Positions 50,944-60,541 of a stretch of 64,000 nucleotides of DNA are shown piece after piece. The number at the start of each line of letters is the position of its first letter. Positions within the stretch are counted from its first letter, which is position 1. This stretch comes from Streptomyces olivaceus. Lineage in GTDB: Bacteria > Actinomycetota > Actinomycetes > Streptomycetales > Streptomycetaceae. The translations under genes and the position numbers were made by a program. The notes beneath the pieces are model-generated. The model was not told the origin of the DNA. It did no database searches and saw only the letters and a program-made list of their open reading frames with translations. The stretch lies in contig NZ_JOFH01000011.1 in assembly GCF_000721235.1 (NCBI RefSeq), forward strand, positions 62,001-126,000. The letters run 5' to 3'.

Positions 50944-51558
50944 TCACACCGTCCAGGACGGTTCCAGCCGCACGATGTCTCCCGTCAGGGCCGCGATGTC
51001 GGCCTCCGTCTGGGCGCGCAGGGCGAGCCGCTCCACCCGTTCGGTGCGGTACTTGCCGTGCTCGGCGGCCGACAGCCACATGGACAGCACCAGGTACTCG
51101 TTGTACCCGTCCCCCGGTGCCTCACCGAACAGACCGCGGATCATCCCGGGCGAGCCGGCCATCGCGGGGTTCCAGACCTTCTCCTGCATGAGGACATAGT
51201 GCTCGGCCCGCTCCTCGTGGACACGGCAGAGCGCCACCCGCAGCAGGTCGGCGTCGGTGAAGCGGGGCTCGAAGCCCGTCTTCACGTCGAACCGGTAGTC
51301 GAAGAGCCTGACCTGGGCGTCCTTGAAGGTGCCCGCCTGGGACGAGGCCAGCCGGTCGTGGGAGCGGGCCATGAAGGAGTCGTAGAAGGCGCGGCTCTCC
51401 CAGAAGGCGAAGACGTGCGCCACGTCCTGCCGTCCCCGGCTCCAGCCACCCCCCTGTCCCCGAAACCCCGGCTCCCCGGGGAGCCCCGCCCACTTTCGCT
51501 GCCCCCGTTCGAAACCGCGGCGGTCCACCACGGTGCAGCGAGTCCACTTGACCAGCAC
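50944..51558 (-). CDS. DUF4937 domain protein
   Basis: 204 residues from GTG 51556-51558 (VLVKWTRCTVVDRRGFERGQRKWAGL). It has a duplicated ferredoxin-like/ABM-type pattern: AHVFAFWESRAFYDSFMARSHDR in the first half and EYLVLSMWLSAAEHGKYR in the second, as in DUF4937/YdbC-like proteins related to antibiotic biosynthesis monooxygenases. Function unknown. Faces the TerD gene. The open frame extends further upstream to 51672 but without family similarity or a better ribosome binding site. Confidence 0.78.
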   Translation of the reverse strand: MLVKWTRCTVVDRRGFERGQRKWAGLPGEPGFRGQGGGWSRGRQDVAHVFAFWESRAFYDSFMARSHDRLASSQAGTFKDAQVRLFDYRFDVKTGFEPRFTDADLLRVALCRVHEERAEHYVLMQEKVWNPAMAGSPGMIRGLFGEAPGDGYNEYLVLSMWLSAAEHGKYRTERVERLALRAQTEADIAALTGDIVRLEPSWTV

Positions 51559-51716
51559 CGCGCCATCGTAAGGCCAGGGGACGTGGCACCGGTCACGCTC
51601 CGGAGGACCACTCACCACCAACTGGGTCGCTGTGCGTGGCAGGATGGACAACCGGCCGTCACCGCTCGGCACTTGAGGTGGCCGGGCAGGGCGGGGGACC
51701 TGGGAAGGGGAAGTCT

Positions 51717-52250
51717 GTGAACGGCCTCAGCAAAGGCATTGACAAGGTCGAGGTCGCACTGCGGTGGGACCCGGCTCCGGCGGGGCAGCCGCCCGCCGAC
51801 CTGGATCTCGTCGCCGGAACCTATCCGGCCGACGCTCCGTTCGGCGAGCCCGATTACGTGGTGCACTTCGACAGCCGCTCCCCCGACGGCACCATCTATC
51901 TCAACCGGGACAGCAAGGACGGCAAGGGTTTCGGTTTCGACGAGGTCATGACGCTGGAGCTGGAGCGGCTCGACGCCCGGTACGCGCGCGTGGTGATCGG
52001 TGTCGCCATCCAGCAGCACACCGAGGACCGGCACTTCGGCGACGTGTCCAACCCCGGCCTGCGCATCCGGGAGGGTTACACGGATCTGGCCACGGACGAC
52101 TTCGGCGGAGTTCTCGGCGCCACCGCGGCGACCGTCGCCGAGTTCGTCAGGAACGAGGCGGGGGCGTGGGAGTTCCGCGGTGGGGTCCACGGCTTCGACG
52201 GTGACCCGGCGACGTTCACCCGCGCGATGGGCGCGGCACGCCGGCCCTGA
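51717..52250 (+). CDS. TerD family stress protein
   Basis: 177 residues. TerD domain, a calcium-binding beta sandwich: VEVALRWDPAPAGQPPADLDLVAGTY, DYVVHFDSRSPDGTIYLNRDSKDGKGFGFDEVMTLEL (acidic Ca-binding loops) and a C-terminal AWEFRGGVHGF. TerD proteins take part in tellurite/stress responses and, in Streptomyces, in differentiation. The GTG at 51717 has GGGG 6 bases upstream. A strong palindrome follows the stop. Monocistronic, divergent from the DUF4937 gene. Confidence 0.88.
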   Translation: MNGLSKGIDKVEVALRWDPAPAGQPPADLDLVAGTYPADAPFGEPDYVVHFDSRSPDGTIYLNRDSKDGKGFGFDEVMTLELERLDARYARVVIGVAIQQHTEDRHFGDVSNPGLRIREGYTDLATDDFGGVLGATAATVAEFVRNEAGAWEFRGGVHGFDGDPATFTRAMGAARRP

Positions 52251-52263
52251 CGGCGTACCGCAG

Positions 52264-52309
52264 CACGGAGTAAGGGGCACCCGCCATGGCGGGTGCCCCT
52301 TACTCCGTG
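52264..52309. terminator. 46-bp perfect palindrome terminator between TerD and nrdJ
   Basis: The 46 bases from CACGGAGTAAGG to CCTTACTCCGTG are an uninterrupted palindrome centred on CCATGG, 13 bp after the TerD stop. It lies 70 bp beyond the convergent nrdJ stop, so it can terminate both. Confidence 0.88.
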
Positions 52310-52378
52310 GACCTTCAGGAGCGACGCTCAGGGATGACGCCCGTGAGCGGCCAGGAGCCGCAGGACGTCAGCAGTGCG

Positions 52379-55282
52379 TCAGCTGCATCCGCTGGTCGAG
52401 CCGCAGCCCTCGCAGATGTAGCAGGAACCGGCGCGCTGCATCTTCGTGCCGCACGAGAAGCACAGGGGTGCGTCGGCCTGGATGCCCAGCTGCATCTCCA
52501 CCAGCTCGGCGCTGGTGTGCGCCTGCTGCGGAGCGGGCCTGGCCGCCTCGGACTCGGCGTTCGGCGTGGCGACGGCCTGCAGTTCCGGGGTGCGCGGAGC
52601 CGACTGCGCCAGGCTCTCCACGTCGACCTCGTCGTCGGACGCCTCGTACGAGCCCGTCTCCAGGTGGCGCTGGCGCTCCTCGGCGGAGTGGATGCCGAGG
52701 GCGGAGCGCGTCTCGAAGGGCAGGAAGTCCAGCGCCAGGCGGCGGAAGATGTAGTCGACGATCGACTGCGCCATCCGCACGTCCGGGTCGTCGGTCATGC
52801 CGGCCGGCTCGAAGCGCATGTTGGTGAACTTCGAGACGTACGTCTCCAGCGGCACGCCGTACTGGAGGCCGACGGAGACCGCGATGGAGAAGGCGTCCAT
52901 CATGCCCGCGAGGGTCGAGCCCTGCTTGGACATCTTCAGGAAGACCTCGCCGAGCCCGTCGTCCGGGTAGGAGTTGGCCGTCATGTAGCCCTCGGCGCCG
53001 CCGACCGTGAAGGAGGTGGTGATGCCGGGACGACCCTTCGGAAGGCGCTTGCGGACCGGGCGGTACTCGACGACCTTCTCGACCGTCTCGCGGATCGCCG
53101 CCTCGGTCTTCTCGGTGATCTCCGCCTTCTCCGTGTCCTTGACCGACTTGGTCTTGGCGGAGAGGGGCTGGCCGACCTTGCAGTTGTCGCGGTAGATGGC
53201 GAGCGCCTTGACGCCCATCTTCCAAGCCTCGAAGTAGACCTCCTCGACGTCCTCCACGGTCGCCGACTCCGGCAGGTTGACCGTCTTGGAGAGGGCGCCG
53301 GAGATCCACGGCTGGATGGCGGCCATCATGCGGACGTGGCCCATCGCGGAGATGGAGCGCTCGCCCATCGCGCAGTCGAACACCTCGTAGTGCTCGTGCG
53401 CGAGACCGGGCGCGTCGACCACGTTGCCGTTCTCGGCGATGTGGGCGACGATCGCCTCGATCTGCTCCTCGTGGTAGCCGAGGCGGCGCAGGGCCTGCGG
53501 GACGGTGCCGTTGACGATCTGCATCGAGCCGCCGCCGACCAGCTTCTTGAACTTGACCAGGGCGAGGTCGGGCTCCAGACCGGTGGTGTCGCAGGACATC
53601 GCGAGGCCGATGGTGCCGGTCGGGGCGATGACGGACGCCTGGGAGTTGCGGAAGCCGTTCTTCTCGCCGAGGCGCAGCACGTCCTGCCAGGCCTCGGTGG
53701 CGGCCGCCCAGACCGGCGTGTCGAGGTCGTCCACGCGGACGGCCCTGGCGTTCTCGTCGGAGTGCTGCTTCATGACCCTGAGGTGCGGCTGCGCGTTGCG
53801 GGCGTAGCCGTCGTACGGGCCGACGATCGCGGCGAGCTCGGCGGAGCGCTTGTACGACCTGCCGGTCATCAGGGAGGTGATGGCGCCGGCCAGGGCACGG
53901 CCGCCGTCGGAGTCGTAGGCGTGGCCGGTCGCCATCAGCAGGGCGCCGAGGTTGGCGTAGCCGATGCCGAGCTGGCGGAAGGCGCGGGTGTTCTCGCCGA
54001 TCTTCTGGGTCGGGAAGTCCGCGAAGCAGATGGAGATGTCCATCGCGGTGATGACGAGCTCGACGACCTTCGCGAAGCGCTCGGCGTCGAAGGACTGGTT
54101 GCCCTTGCCGTCGTCCTTCAGGAACTTCATCAGGTTCAGCGAGGCGAGGTTGCAGGACGTGTTGTCCAGGTGCATGTACTCGCTGCACGGGTTCGAGCCG
54201 TTGATGCGGCCGGACTCCGGGCAGGTGTGCCACTGGTTGATGGTGTCGTCGTACTGGATGCCCGGGTCGGCACAGGCCCAGGCGGCCTCGGCCATCTTGC
54301 GGAAGAGCGCCTTGGCCTCGACCTCCTCGATGACCTCGCCGGTCATGCGGGACGTCAGGCCGAACTTGCCGCCGTCCTGCACGGCCTTCATGAACGTGTC
54401 GTTCACGCGGACCGAGTTGTTGGCGTTCTGGTACTGGACGGACGTGATGTCGTCGCCGCCCAGGTCCATGTCGAAGCCCGCGTCGCGCAGGGCGCGGATC
54501 TTCTCCTCCTCCGAGACCTTGGTCTGGATGAAGTCCTCGATGTCGGGGTGGTCGACGTCGAGGATGACCATCTTGGCGGCGCGGCGGGTGGCGCCGCCGG
54601 ACTTGATGGTGCCGGCGGAGGCGTCGGCGCCGCGCATGAAGGAGACCGGGCCCGAGGCGTTGCCGCCGGAGGAGAGCAGTTCCTTGGAGGAGCGGATCCG
54701 GGAGAGGTTCAGGCCGGCGCCCGAGCCGCCCTTGAAGATCATGCCCTCTTCCTTGTACCAGTCGAGGATCGACTCCATGGAGTCGTCGACGGACAGGATG
54801 AAGCAGGCGGAGACCTGCTGCGGCTGGGGCGTGCCGACGTTGAACCAGACCGGGCTGTTGAAGCTGAAGATCTGGTGCAGGAGGGCGTAGGCCAGCTCGT
54901 GCTCGAAGATCTCGGCGTCGGCGGGCGAGGCGAAGTACTTGTTGTCCTCGCCGGCCTTCCGGTACGTCTTCACGATGCGGTCGATGAGCTGCTTCAGGCT
55001 CACCTCGCGCTGCGGGGTGCCCACGGCGCCCCGGAAGTACTTGCTGGTGACGATGTTGACCGCGTTCACCGACCAGAACTCGGGGAACTCGACGCCGCGC
55101 TGCTCGAAGTTGACCGAGCCGTCGCGCCAGTTGGTCATGACGACGTCACGGGGTTCCCAGGCCACCTCGTCGTAGGGGTGGACGCCGGGAGTGGTGTGGA
55201 CGCGCTCGACGCGGAGTCCCTTGCCCGCCTTCGTGGCCTTGGCGCGGGAACTCCGTGCCGGACCGCTCGCCGTCTCTGTCAT
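52379..55282 (-). CDS. nrdJ: Vitamin B12-dependent (class II) ribonucleotide reductase
   Basis: 967 residues. It reduces ribonucleotides to deoxyribonucleotides with adenosylcobalamin. Visible features: QQVSACFILSVDDSM with the first redox Cys, NPCSEYMHLDNTSCNL with active-site Cys/Glu residues, APTGTIGLAMSCDTTGLEP, and a C-terminal shuttle/zinc cluster CFSCGTKMQRAGSCYICEGCG. The ATG at 55280-55282 has GGGAGG 5 bases upstream. It lies 168 bp after nrdR on the same strand; in S. coelicolor nrdR and nrdJ are co-transcribed. No cobalamin riboswitch was found here. Confidence 0.95.
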   Translation of the reverse strand: MTETASGPARSSRAKATKAGKGLRVERVHTTPGVHPYDEVAWEPRDVVMTNWRDGSVNFEQRGVEFPEFWSVNAVNIVTSKYFRGAVGTPQREVSLKQLIDRIVKTYRKAGEDNKYFASPADAEIFEHELAYALLHQIFSFNSPVWFNVGTPQPQQVSACFILSVDDSMESILDWYKEEGMIFKGGSGAGLNLSRIRSSKELLSSGGNASGPVSFMRGADASAGTIKSGGATRRAAKMVILDVDHPDIEDFIQTKVSEEEKIRALRDAGFDMDLGGDDITSVQYQNANNSVRVNDTFMKAVQDGGKFGLTSRMTGEVIEEVEAKALFRKMAEAAWACADPGIQYDDTINQWHTCPESGRINGSNPCSEYMHLDNTSCNLASLNLMKFLKDDGKGNQSFDAERFAKVVELVITAMDISICFADFPTQKIGENTRAFRQLGIGYANLGALLMATGHAYDSDGGRALAGAITSLMTGRSYKRSAELAAIVGPYDGYARNAQPHLRVMKQHSDENARAVRVDDLDTPVWAAATEAWQDVLRLGEKNGFRNSQASVIAPTGTIGLAMSCDTTGLEPDLALVKFKKLVGGGSMQIVNGTVPQALRRLGYHEEQIEAIVAHIAENGNVVDAPGLAHEHYEVFDCAMGERSISAMGHVRMMAAIQPWISGALSKTVNLPESATVEDVEEVYFEAWKMGVKALAIYRDNCKVGQPLSAKTKSVKDTEKAEITEKTEAAIRETVEKVVEYRPVRKRLPKGRPGITTSFTVGGAEGYMTANSYPDDGLGEVFLKMSKQGSTLAGMMDAFSIAVSVGLQYGVPLETYVSKFTNMRFEPAGMTDDPDVRMAQSIVDYIFRRLALDFLPFETRSALGIHSAEERQRHLETGSYEASDDEVDVESLAQSAPRTPELQAVATPNAESEAARPAPQQAHTSAELVEMQLGIQADAPLCFSCGTKMQRAGSCYICEGCGSTSGCS

Positions 55283-55450
55283 GCCGCCTCCCTGTACGGG
55301 CGAAAACGCCCTGAAGTGCCCCGATTGTTCCCGGGGGCACGGTGTTCTGTCTTGTATCGCGGGCATCTCTCGCACAGCCCGCGACAGGTCTTTCTCACTC
55401 GCCGCCGTACGGCCGGCCCCGGGCGCCGTAGTCCGGGTCCGGCCCGCCGG

Positions 55451-56014
55451 TCAGTCGGCGGCGCCGGCGGGTTCGGGGAGCTGCGCCGCCCCGGTGGACC
55501 CGCGGTCGTTCTGTTTCTCCCGGCCCCCCGCGCCGGCCGCGTCGCCGCCGCCGTCGCCTCCGGGGCCTGCCGTCGCCTCCCTGAGCTCCGCGATCGCGGC
55601 CTCGAAGTCCTCGAGCGAGTCGAACGCCCGGTAGACCGAGGCGAATCGCAGATAGGCGACGAGGTCGAGCTCCTGCAACGGGCCGAGTATGGCCAGACCC
55701 ACGTCGTGGGTGGTCAGCTCGGCGCTTCCGGTGGCCCGCACCGCCTCCTCGACCCGCTGGCCGAGCTGGGCCAGCGCGTCCTCGGTGACGGGCCGGCCCT
55801 GGCAGGCCTTGCGCACACCGTTGATGACCTTGGTGCGGCTGAACGGTTCGGTGACCCCGGACCGCTTCACCACCATGAGCGAACACGTCTCCACGGTCGT
55901 GAACCGACGGGAGCAGTCGGGACACTGGCGGCGCCTGCGGATCGACGTCCCGTCGTCGGTCGTACGACTGTCGACGACGCGGCTGTCGGGGTGCCTGCAG
56001 AAGGGGCAGTGCAT
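55451..56014 (-). CDS. nrdR: Transcriptional repressor NrdR
   Basis: 187 residues. A zinc ribbon with Cys3-x2-Cys6 and Cys31-x2-Cys34 ([17 protein letters not shown]), then an ATP-cone domain (about 49-135; [24 protein letters not shown]). The last 45 residues are Gly/Ala-rich and not conserved. NrdR represses ribonucleotide reductase genes when (d)ATP levels are high. Two NrdR-type boxes 31 bp apart lie upstream (56124-56167), so the nrdR-nrdJ unit is probably autoregulated. Starts at ATG 56014. Confidence 0.95.
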   Translation of the reverse strand: MHCPFCRHPDSRVVDSRTTDDGTSIRRRRQCPDCSRRFTTVETCSLMVVKRSGVTEPFSRTKVINGVRKACQGRPVTEDALAQLGQRVEEAVRATGSAELTTHDVGLAILGPLQELDLVAYLRFASVYRAFDSLEDFEAAIAELREATAGPGGDGGGDAAGAGGREKQNDRGSTGAAQLPEPAGAAD

Positions 56015-56123
56015 GGACTCCGAACCCTCCTCACAGCTGACTCAATAGCCTCGAAAGGCCCTTCAGGCCCCTCCAAGCAGCCCCCAGCATAAGCGATCTC
56101 GGCGAGCCTTGAGACCCGGGGGA

Positions 56124-56167
56124 CCACAACTTGTGGGCTGCTGATGCAATCCAACCACTAGATGTGG
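56124..56167. promoter_or_regulatory. Pair of NrdR boxes upstream of nrdR
   Basis: CCACAACTTGTGG (56124-56136) and CCACTAGATGTGG (56155-56167) share CCAC-N5-GTGG ends, with centres 31 bp apart, i.e. three helical turns, as known for tandem NrdR boxes. Confidence 0.8.
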
Positions 56168-56602
56168 GGATTGGCTCATACAAACACGCCCCGCGCGCGT
56201 GTCGCGCCGGGTCCACACGGTCACGGCGCCCGGCGAGCCGGCCCGGGCCGCACACGGACCGCCGCCGCGCGTTCACGGACGGCTTCGGAGCACCCGTACG
56301 CCGCCGCCGCGCGGACCGGCGCGAGACCGTGGCACGCGTCCGCGGAGCGCAAGGACGCGGCCGTGTCGCCCGCGGGCTTGCGGAGATACCGTGAGCACCG
56401 CGGGGAGGGGAGGTGGGGCTACCGCGAGGGAAGAGAGACCCACCCCGTCGAACGGATTGCCGGATGGCAGACTGGAGCGACGCCCCCCGAGGCTGCCACT
56501 ACGGCGGTGAAGAGTACAGCAATAGGCGCTTTTGTCTGCCGGGCCCCGCGGCAGCCATACACCCGGACGCTCGACACGAGCGAGCGATTCCCGTTTTTTC
56601 AC
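56168..56602. other. Gene-free region between nrdR promoter and lexA promoter
   Basis: About 435 bp with no supported gene. Mostly GC-rich, becoming AT-richer towards lexA (a run of six T at about 56594). Short frames here do not resemble any family. Confidence 0.5.
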
Positions 56603-56618
56603 TCGAACGTGTGTTTGG
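56603..56618. promoter_or_regulatory. SOS box (LexA operator) upstream of lexA
   Basis: TCGAACGTGTGTTTGG matches the Gram-positive TCGAAC-N4-GTTCGA operator at 10 of 12 defined positions. It lies 60-75 bp upstream of the lexA start. Confidence 0.75.
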
Positions 56619-56677
56619 CGCAACCTTTCGAAAGCTACTACCGTTGTGCAGCAGGGAGACCATCGAGAGGGGCCGAC

Positions 56678-57457
56678 GTGACCACCACCGCCGACAGTGC
56701 CATCATCACTGCCCAGGACCGCCCCCAGGGCCGACCTGAGCCGGTGCACGCGATGAGCGACGCCGCGAACCCGGAGGGGCACAAGCGCTCCCTGCCGGGC
56801 CGACCTCCGGGCATCCGGGCGGACAGCTCCGGGCTGACCGACCGCCAGCGCCGGGTGATCGAGGTCATCCGCGACTCGGTGCAGCGGCGTGGATACCCGC
56901 CGTCGATGCGGGAGATCGGGCAGGCCGTCGGCCTCTCCAGCACCTCCTCCGTCGCGCACCAGCTGATGGCGCTGGAGCGCAAGGGCTTCCTGCGCCGCGA
57001 CCCGCACCGTCCGCGCGCCTACGAGGTGCGCGGCTCCGACCAGGCCGCCTCGGTGCAGCCGACGGACACCGCCGGCAAGCCCGCCGCGTCGTACGTCCCG
57101 CTCGTCGGGCGCATCGCCGCCGGTGGCCCGATCCTCGCCGAGGAGTCCGTCGAAGACGTCTTCCCGCTCCCCCGGCAGCTGGTCGGCGACGGCGAGCTGT
57201 TCGTGCTGAAGGTCGTCGGCGACTCGATGATCGAGGCCGCGATCTGCGACGGCGACTGGGTCACGGTCCGCCGCCAGCCGGTCGCCGAGAACGGCGACAT
57301 CGTGGCGGCCATGCTCGACGGCGAGGCCACCGTCAAGCGCTTCAAGCGCGAGGACGGCCACGTCTGGCTCCTCCCGCACAACGCGGCGTACGAGCCGATC
57401 CCCGGTGACGACGCGACCATCCTCGGCAAGGTGGTAGCCGTACTGCGCCGCGTCTGA
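56678..57457 (+). CDS. lexA: SOS repressor LexA
   Basis: 259 residues. N-terminal winged HTH ([44 protein letters not shown], about 53-96). C-terminal autoprotease with cleavage site Ala148-Gly149 (RIAAGGPI), Ser183 (VGDSMIEA) and Lys220 (GEATVKRFK). It represses DNA damage genes until RecA-ssDNA triggers self-cleavage. A 50-residue N-terminal extension is typical of Streptomyces. I chose the GTG at 56678 because GAGAGG lies about 7 bases upstream. The SOS box upstream indicates autoregulation. Confidence 0.96.
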   Translation: MTTTADSAIITAQDRPQGRPEPVHAMSDAANPEGHKRSLPGRPPGIRADSSGLTDRQRRVIEVIRDSVQRRGYPPSMREIGQAVGLSSTSSVAHQLMALERKGFLRRDPHRPRAYEVRGSDQAASVQPTDTAGKPAASYVPLVGRIAAGGPILAEESVEDVFPLPRQLVGDGELFVLKVVGDSMIEAAICDGDWVTVRRQPVAENGDIVAAMLDGEATVKRFKREDGHVWLLPHNAAYEPIPGDDATILGKVVAVLRRV

Positions 57458-57505
57458 GCGCCACCGCGGGCGGGCACACCGCGACGGCTCCCTGCCGACC
57501 CGACC

Positions 57506-57539
57506 GGGTCCCGGAACCTCTGCGCCGGTTCCGGGACCC
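57506..57539 (+). terminator. lexA terminator
   Basis: GGGTCCCGGAACC (57506-57518) and GGTTCCGGGACCC (57527-57539): a perfect 13-bp stem with an 8-base loop, 48 bp after the lexA stop. Confidence 0.82.
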
Positions 57540-57617
57540 TGCCATGTGCGAACCCACGTCGGCCTGCGCGGTACCCCGGCCGAAGGCCGCCACCGATGGG
57601 GGGGCGAGCCTCCGACC

Positions 57618-57643
57618 GGGGCTCCGACCAGGGCTGGAGCCCC
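57618..57643 (-). terminator. Hairpin after DinG-like helicase gene
   Basis: GGGGCTCC (57618-57625) and GGAGCCCC (57636-57643) with a 10-base loop, immediately after the helicase stop (57648). Confidence 0.55.
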
Positions 57644-57647
57644 CTGC

Positions 57648-59624
57648 TCAGGTGCCTTCCGTCTCCCGTGCCTTCGCGTCGATGGCGGCGAGCGACCTGC
57701 GGACCTGGTTGCGGTCCGTGGTGAACCAGAAGTCGGGCAGCGACGCCTTCAGGTAGCTGCCGTACCGGGCCGTCGCCAGCCGCTGGTCCAGTACGGCGAC
57801 CACCCCGCGGTCCCCGGACGCCCGCACGAGCCGGCCCGCGCCCTGCGCCATCAGCAGCGCGGCGTGTGTCGCGGCCACCGCCATGAAGCCGTTGCCCCCG
57901 CCCTCTTCCACCGCCTTCTGGCGGGCGCTCATCAGCGGGTCGTCCGGGCGCGGGAACGGGATCTTGTCCATGACGACCAGCTGGCAGCTGGGCCCGGGGA
58001 CGTCGACGCCCTGCCACAACGACAGCGTGCCGAAGAGGCAGGTCTTCGCGTCGGCGGCGAAGTTCTTGATCAGCTCGCCGAGGGTCTCCTCGCCCTGCAG
58101 GAGGATCGGGTACTCGGGAATACGGGAACGCAGTTCCTCGGCGGCCAGCTGGGCCGCGCGCATCGAGGAGAACAACCCCAGCGTGCGGCCGCCCGCCGCC
58201 TGGATCAGCTCGGTGAGCTCGTCGAGCATGTCGCCGCGGTCGCCGTCGCGCGCGGGGCGCGCCAGGTGCTTGGCGACGTAGAGGATGCCCTGCTTGCGAT
58301 AGTCGAAGGGCGAGCCGACGTCGACGCCCTTCCACTGGGGTACGTCCTCGCCCTCGGTGCCCTCGGGAGCGAGGCCGAGTGAGGCGCCCACACCGTTGAA
58401 GTCACCGCCCAGCTTCAGGGTCGCGGAGGTCAGGACCACCGAGCGGTCGGTGAAGAGCTTCTCGCGCAGCAGGCCCGCCACGGACATGGGAGCGACGCGC
58501 AGGGAGGCCCCGAAACGGTCGTGTCGCTCGTACCAGACGACGTCCCACTCGGAGCCGTTGGTGACCCGCTCCGCCACGTCGTGCACGGACTCCACCGAGG
58601 CGAGCGCCTGCTTGCGCACCGCGTCCTCGTCCTGCACGGATCTGTCACGGGTGGCCCCCATGGCCGAGACGACCGTGCGGCAGGCGTCGCGCAGCGCCAT
58701 CAGGGCATAGCCGAGGTCCTCCGGGATCTCCTCCAGCCGCCCCGGCAGCGCCAGCTCCATCAGCCGCTCGAACCCCTCGGCGGCGGTCTGCAGCTGATCG
58801 GCGGCCTTCTCGTTGACCAGCTTCGCGGCCCGCCGGACCGCCCGGTTGACCTGACCGGGGGTGAGCTCGCCGGTGGCGACGCCCGTCACGCGGGAGACCA
58901 GCTCGTGGGCCTCGTCGACGATCAGCACCTCGTGCTGCGGGAGGACGGGGGCGCCCTCGATGGAGTCGATCGCGAGCAGCGCGTGGTTGGTGACGACGAC
59001 CTCGGATAGCTTGGCGCGCTCGCGGGCCGTCTCGGCGAAGCACTCGGCGCCGTACGCGCACTTCGAGGCGCCCAGGCACTCACGGGAGGACACGGAGACC
59101 TGGGACCAGGCGCGGTCGGAGACGCCCGGGGTGAGGTCGTCGCGGTCGCCGGTCTCGGTCTCGTCCGCCCAGTCCCGCATCCGCAGCAGGTCCTGGCCCA
59201 GCTTGCTGGTGGGGGCGGCGGCCTCGAACTGGTCGAAGAGGCCCTCCTCCTCGTCCTGCGGGGCTCCCTCGTGGAGCCGGTGCAGGCACAGGTAGTTGGA
59301 CCGTCCCTTGAGCATCGCGAACTCGGGGCGGCGGCGCAGCTGCGGATGGAGCGCGTCGACCGTGCGGGGCAGGTCCCGCTCGACCAGCTGGCGCTGCAGG
59401 GCGAGGGTCGCCGTGGCCACGACGACGCGCTCTCCGTGCGCGAGCGCCGGTACCAGGTAGCCCAGGGACTTGCCGGTACCGGTGCCGGCCTGGACCAGCA
59501 GATGGGAGCCGCCGTCGATGGCTTCCTCGACGGCTTCGGCCATGGCCACCTGACCGGGGCGCTCCGTACCGCCGACGGCGGTGACGGCGGCCTGCAGGAG
59601 TTCGGGGAGTGAGGGCTTCGTCAT
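57648..59624 (-). CDS. DinG/XPD-type ATP-dependent helicase (Fe-S)
   Basis: 658 residues. SF2 helicase with Walker A AGTGTGKS (46-53), DEAH at 237-240 and a late motif VI region (QGAGRLVRASGDRGVVAVLDQR). Four cysteines, Cys113, Cys183, Cys189 and Cys195, are spaced as in the 4Fe-4S cluster of XPD/DinG helicases. It unwinds DNA 5'-3' and resolves R-loops or unusual structures. Convergent with lexA; no SOS box was recognised upstream of it. The ATG is at 59622-59624. Confidence 0.9.
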   Translation of the reverse strand: MTKPSLPELLQAAVTAVGGTERPGQVAMAEAVEEAIDGGSHLLVQAGTGTGKSLGYLVPALAHGERVVVATATLALQRQLVERDLPRTVDALHPQLRRRPEFAMLKGRSNYLCLHRLHEGAPQDEEEGLFDQFEAAAPTSKLGQDLLRMRDWADETETGDRDDLTPGVSDRAWSQVSVSSRECLGASKCAYGAECFAETARERAKLSEVVVTNHALLAIDSIEGAPVLPQHEVLIVDEAHELVSRVTGVATGELTPGQVNRAVRRAAKLVNEKAADQLQTAAEGFERLMELALPGRLEEIPEDLGYALMALRDACRTVVSAMGATRDRSVQDEDAVRKQALASVESVHDVAERVTNGSEWDVVWYERHDRFGASLRVAPMSVAGLLREKLFTDRSVVLTSATLKLGGDFNGVGASLGLAPEGTEGEDVPQWKGVDVGSPFDYRKQGILYVAKHLARPARDGDRGDMLDELTELIQAAGGRTLGLFSSMRAAQLAAEELRSRIPEYPILLQGEETLGELIKNFAADAKTCLFGTLSLWQGVDVPGPSCQLVVMDKIPFPRPDDPLMSARQKAVEEGGGNGFMAVAATHAALLMAQGAGRLVRASGDRGVVAVLDQRLATARYGSYLKASLPDFWFTTDRNQVRRSLAAIDAKARETEGT

Positions 59625-59859
59625 AGCGCGACCACCCTACGGCCCGGGACTGACAACCGGGCGGGCAAGGCGGGCCCGAGGGGCGGGAGCGACGACGGGG
59701 AGTGCGACGGGAGGGGGTGGAGTGGCCTGTGGTGCCAAAGGACCGGGTGGGACGGCCGGAGGTGCCACAGGCTCTGCCGGGGCTGTGCGGACTGGAAGGG
59801 CATGAGGGCTCCTGGGCGGCGCGGGGCTGGTGGGAGGCGGCGCGGAGGCAGTGGACGCG

Positions 59860-60492
59860 TCACCGGGGCCCGCGCACCGCCCGCTCCCGGATCACGAGGG
59901 CGGCCCGTTTGTCCGGCAGGTCCACCTCGCCGGCCGACCGGAACCCGGCGCCGAGGAACGCCGCGACGGACGGCCTGTTGCGGACGTCGGGTTCGGCCAG
60001 CACGCGTGTGCAGGCCGGGCGCCCGGCGAGGACCAGGCCGGCGACGGTCCTGATCAACTCGGTTCCGAGGCCCCGCCCGCGGTCGGCCGCCTCGCCGATC
60101 AGCAGGTGGATGCCGGTGTCGTGCGGTCGGACCGGGCAGTACCGGGCCAGCGGGTCGAGGTCGGCCCGGTAGATCTCCCAGTAGCTCATGGGCACCCCGT
60201 CCAGCACCCCGAGGCACGGGACGCTGCGTCCGTCCCCGGCCAGCTGCGCCCGGACGTGTTCCCCGGTCACGCTCTGCGGTCCGGTCAGCTGCCAGTACGG
60301 GGCGACTGCGGGGTCGTTCATCCAGCGGGCGACGAGCGGTACGTCCCGTTCGACGGTGACGGGGACCAGCTGGAACACGCCCACGGAGGTGGCGGCCGGC
60401 CCCCAGTCGGCGACGCGGTCGAGGAGGTCCACGCGTCCCGCGGGCAGGTGCAGGTCCAGGGTGTCCTCGGCGCTCGCGTCGGGGGAGGTCAC
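59860..60492 (-). CDS. Siderophore-type GNAT acetyltransferase (IucB-like)
   Basis: 210 residues. RhbD/IucB-like acyltransferase pattern: LVARWMNDPAVAPYWQL near residue 55, SYWEIYRADLDPLARYCPVRPHDTGIHLLIG in the middle, and a GxGxGLG-type ADRGRGLGTELIRTV acetyl-CoA loop. It acylates hydroxylamine or amine groups of siderophore precursors. The GTG at 60490-60492 has AAAGGAG 8 bases upstream. Last gene of a three-gene siderophore operon, 49 bp after the synthetase. Confidence 0.88.
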   Translation of the reverse strand: MTSPDASAEDTLDLHLPAGRVDLLDRVADWGPAATSVGVFQLVPVTVERDVPLVARWMNDPAVAPYWQLTGPQSVTGEHVRAQLAGDGRSVPCLGVLDGVPMSYWEIYRADLDPLARYCPVRPHDTGIHLLIGEAADRGRGLGTELIRTVAGLVLAGRPACTRVLAEPDVRNRPSVAAFLGAGFRSAGEVDLPDKRAALVIRERAVRGPR

Positions 60493-60541
60493 GGGCTCGC
60501 TCCTTTCGGGGAGGAGGGAGGGTCGGCGGGCTTGCAGCCGC

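Noticed and set aside
55283..56123. Cobalamin riboswitch upstream of nrdJ/nrdR
   Set aside because: No B12-box-like or other riboswitch core was found; nrdJ control is better explained by the NrdR boxes.
56625..56634. CTTTCGAAAG palindrome as a second SOS box
   Set aside because: It does not fit TCGAAC-N4-GTTCGA; likely chance or another factor's site.
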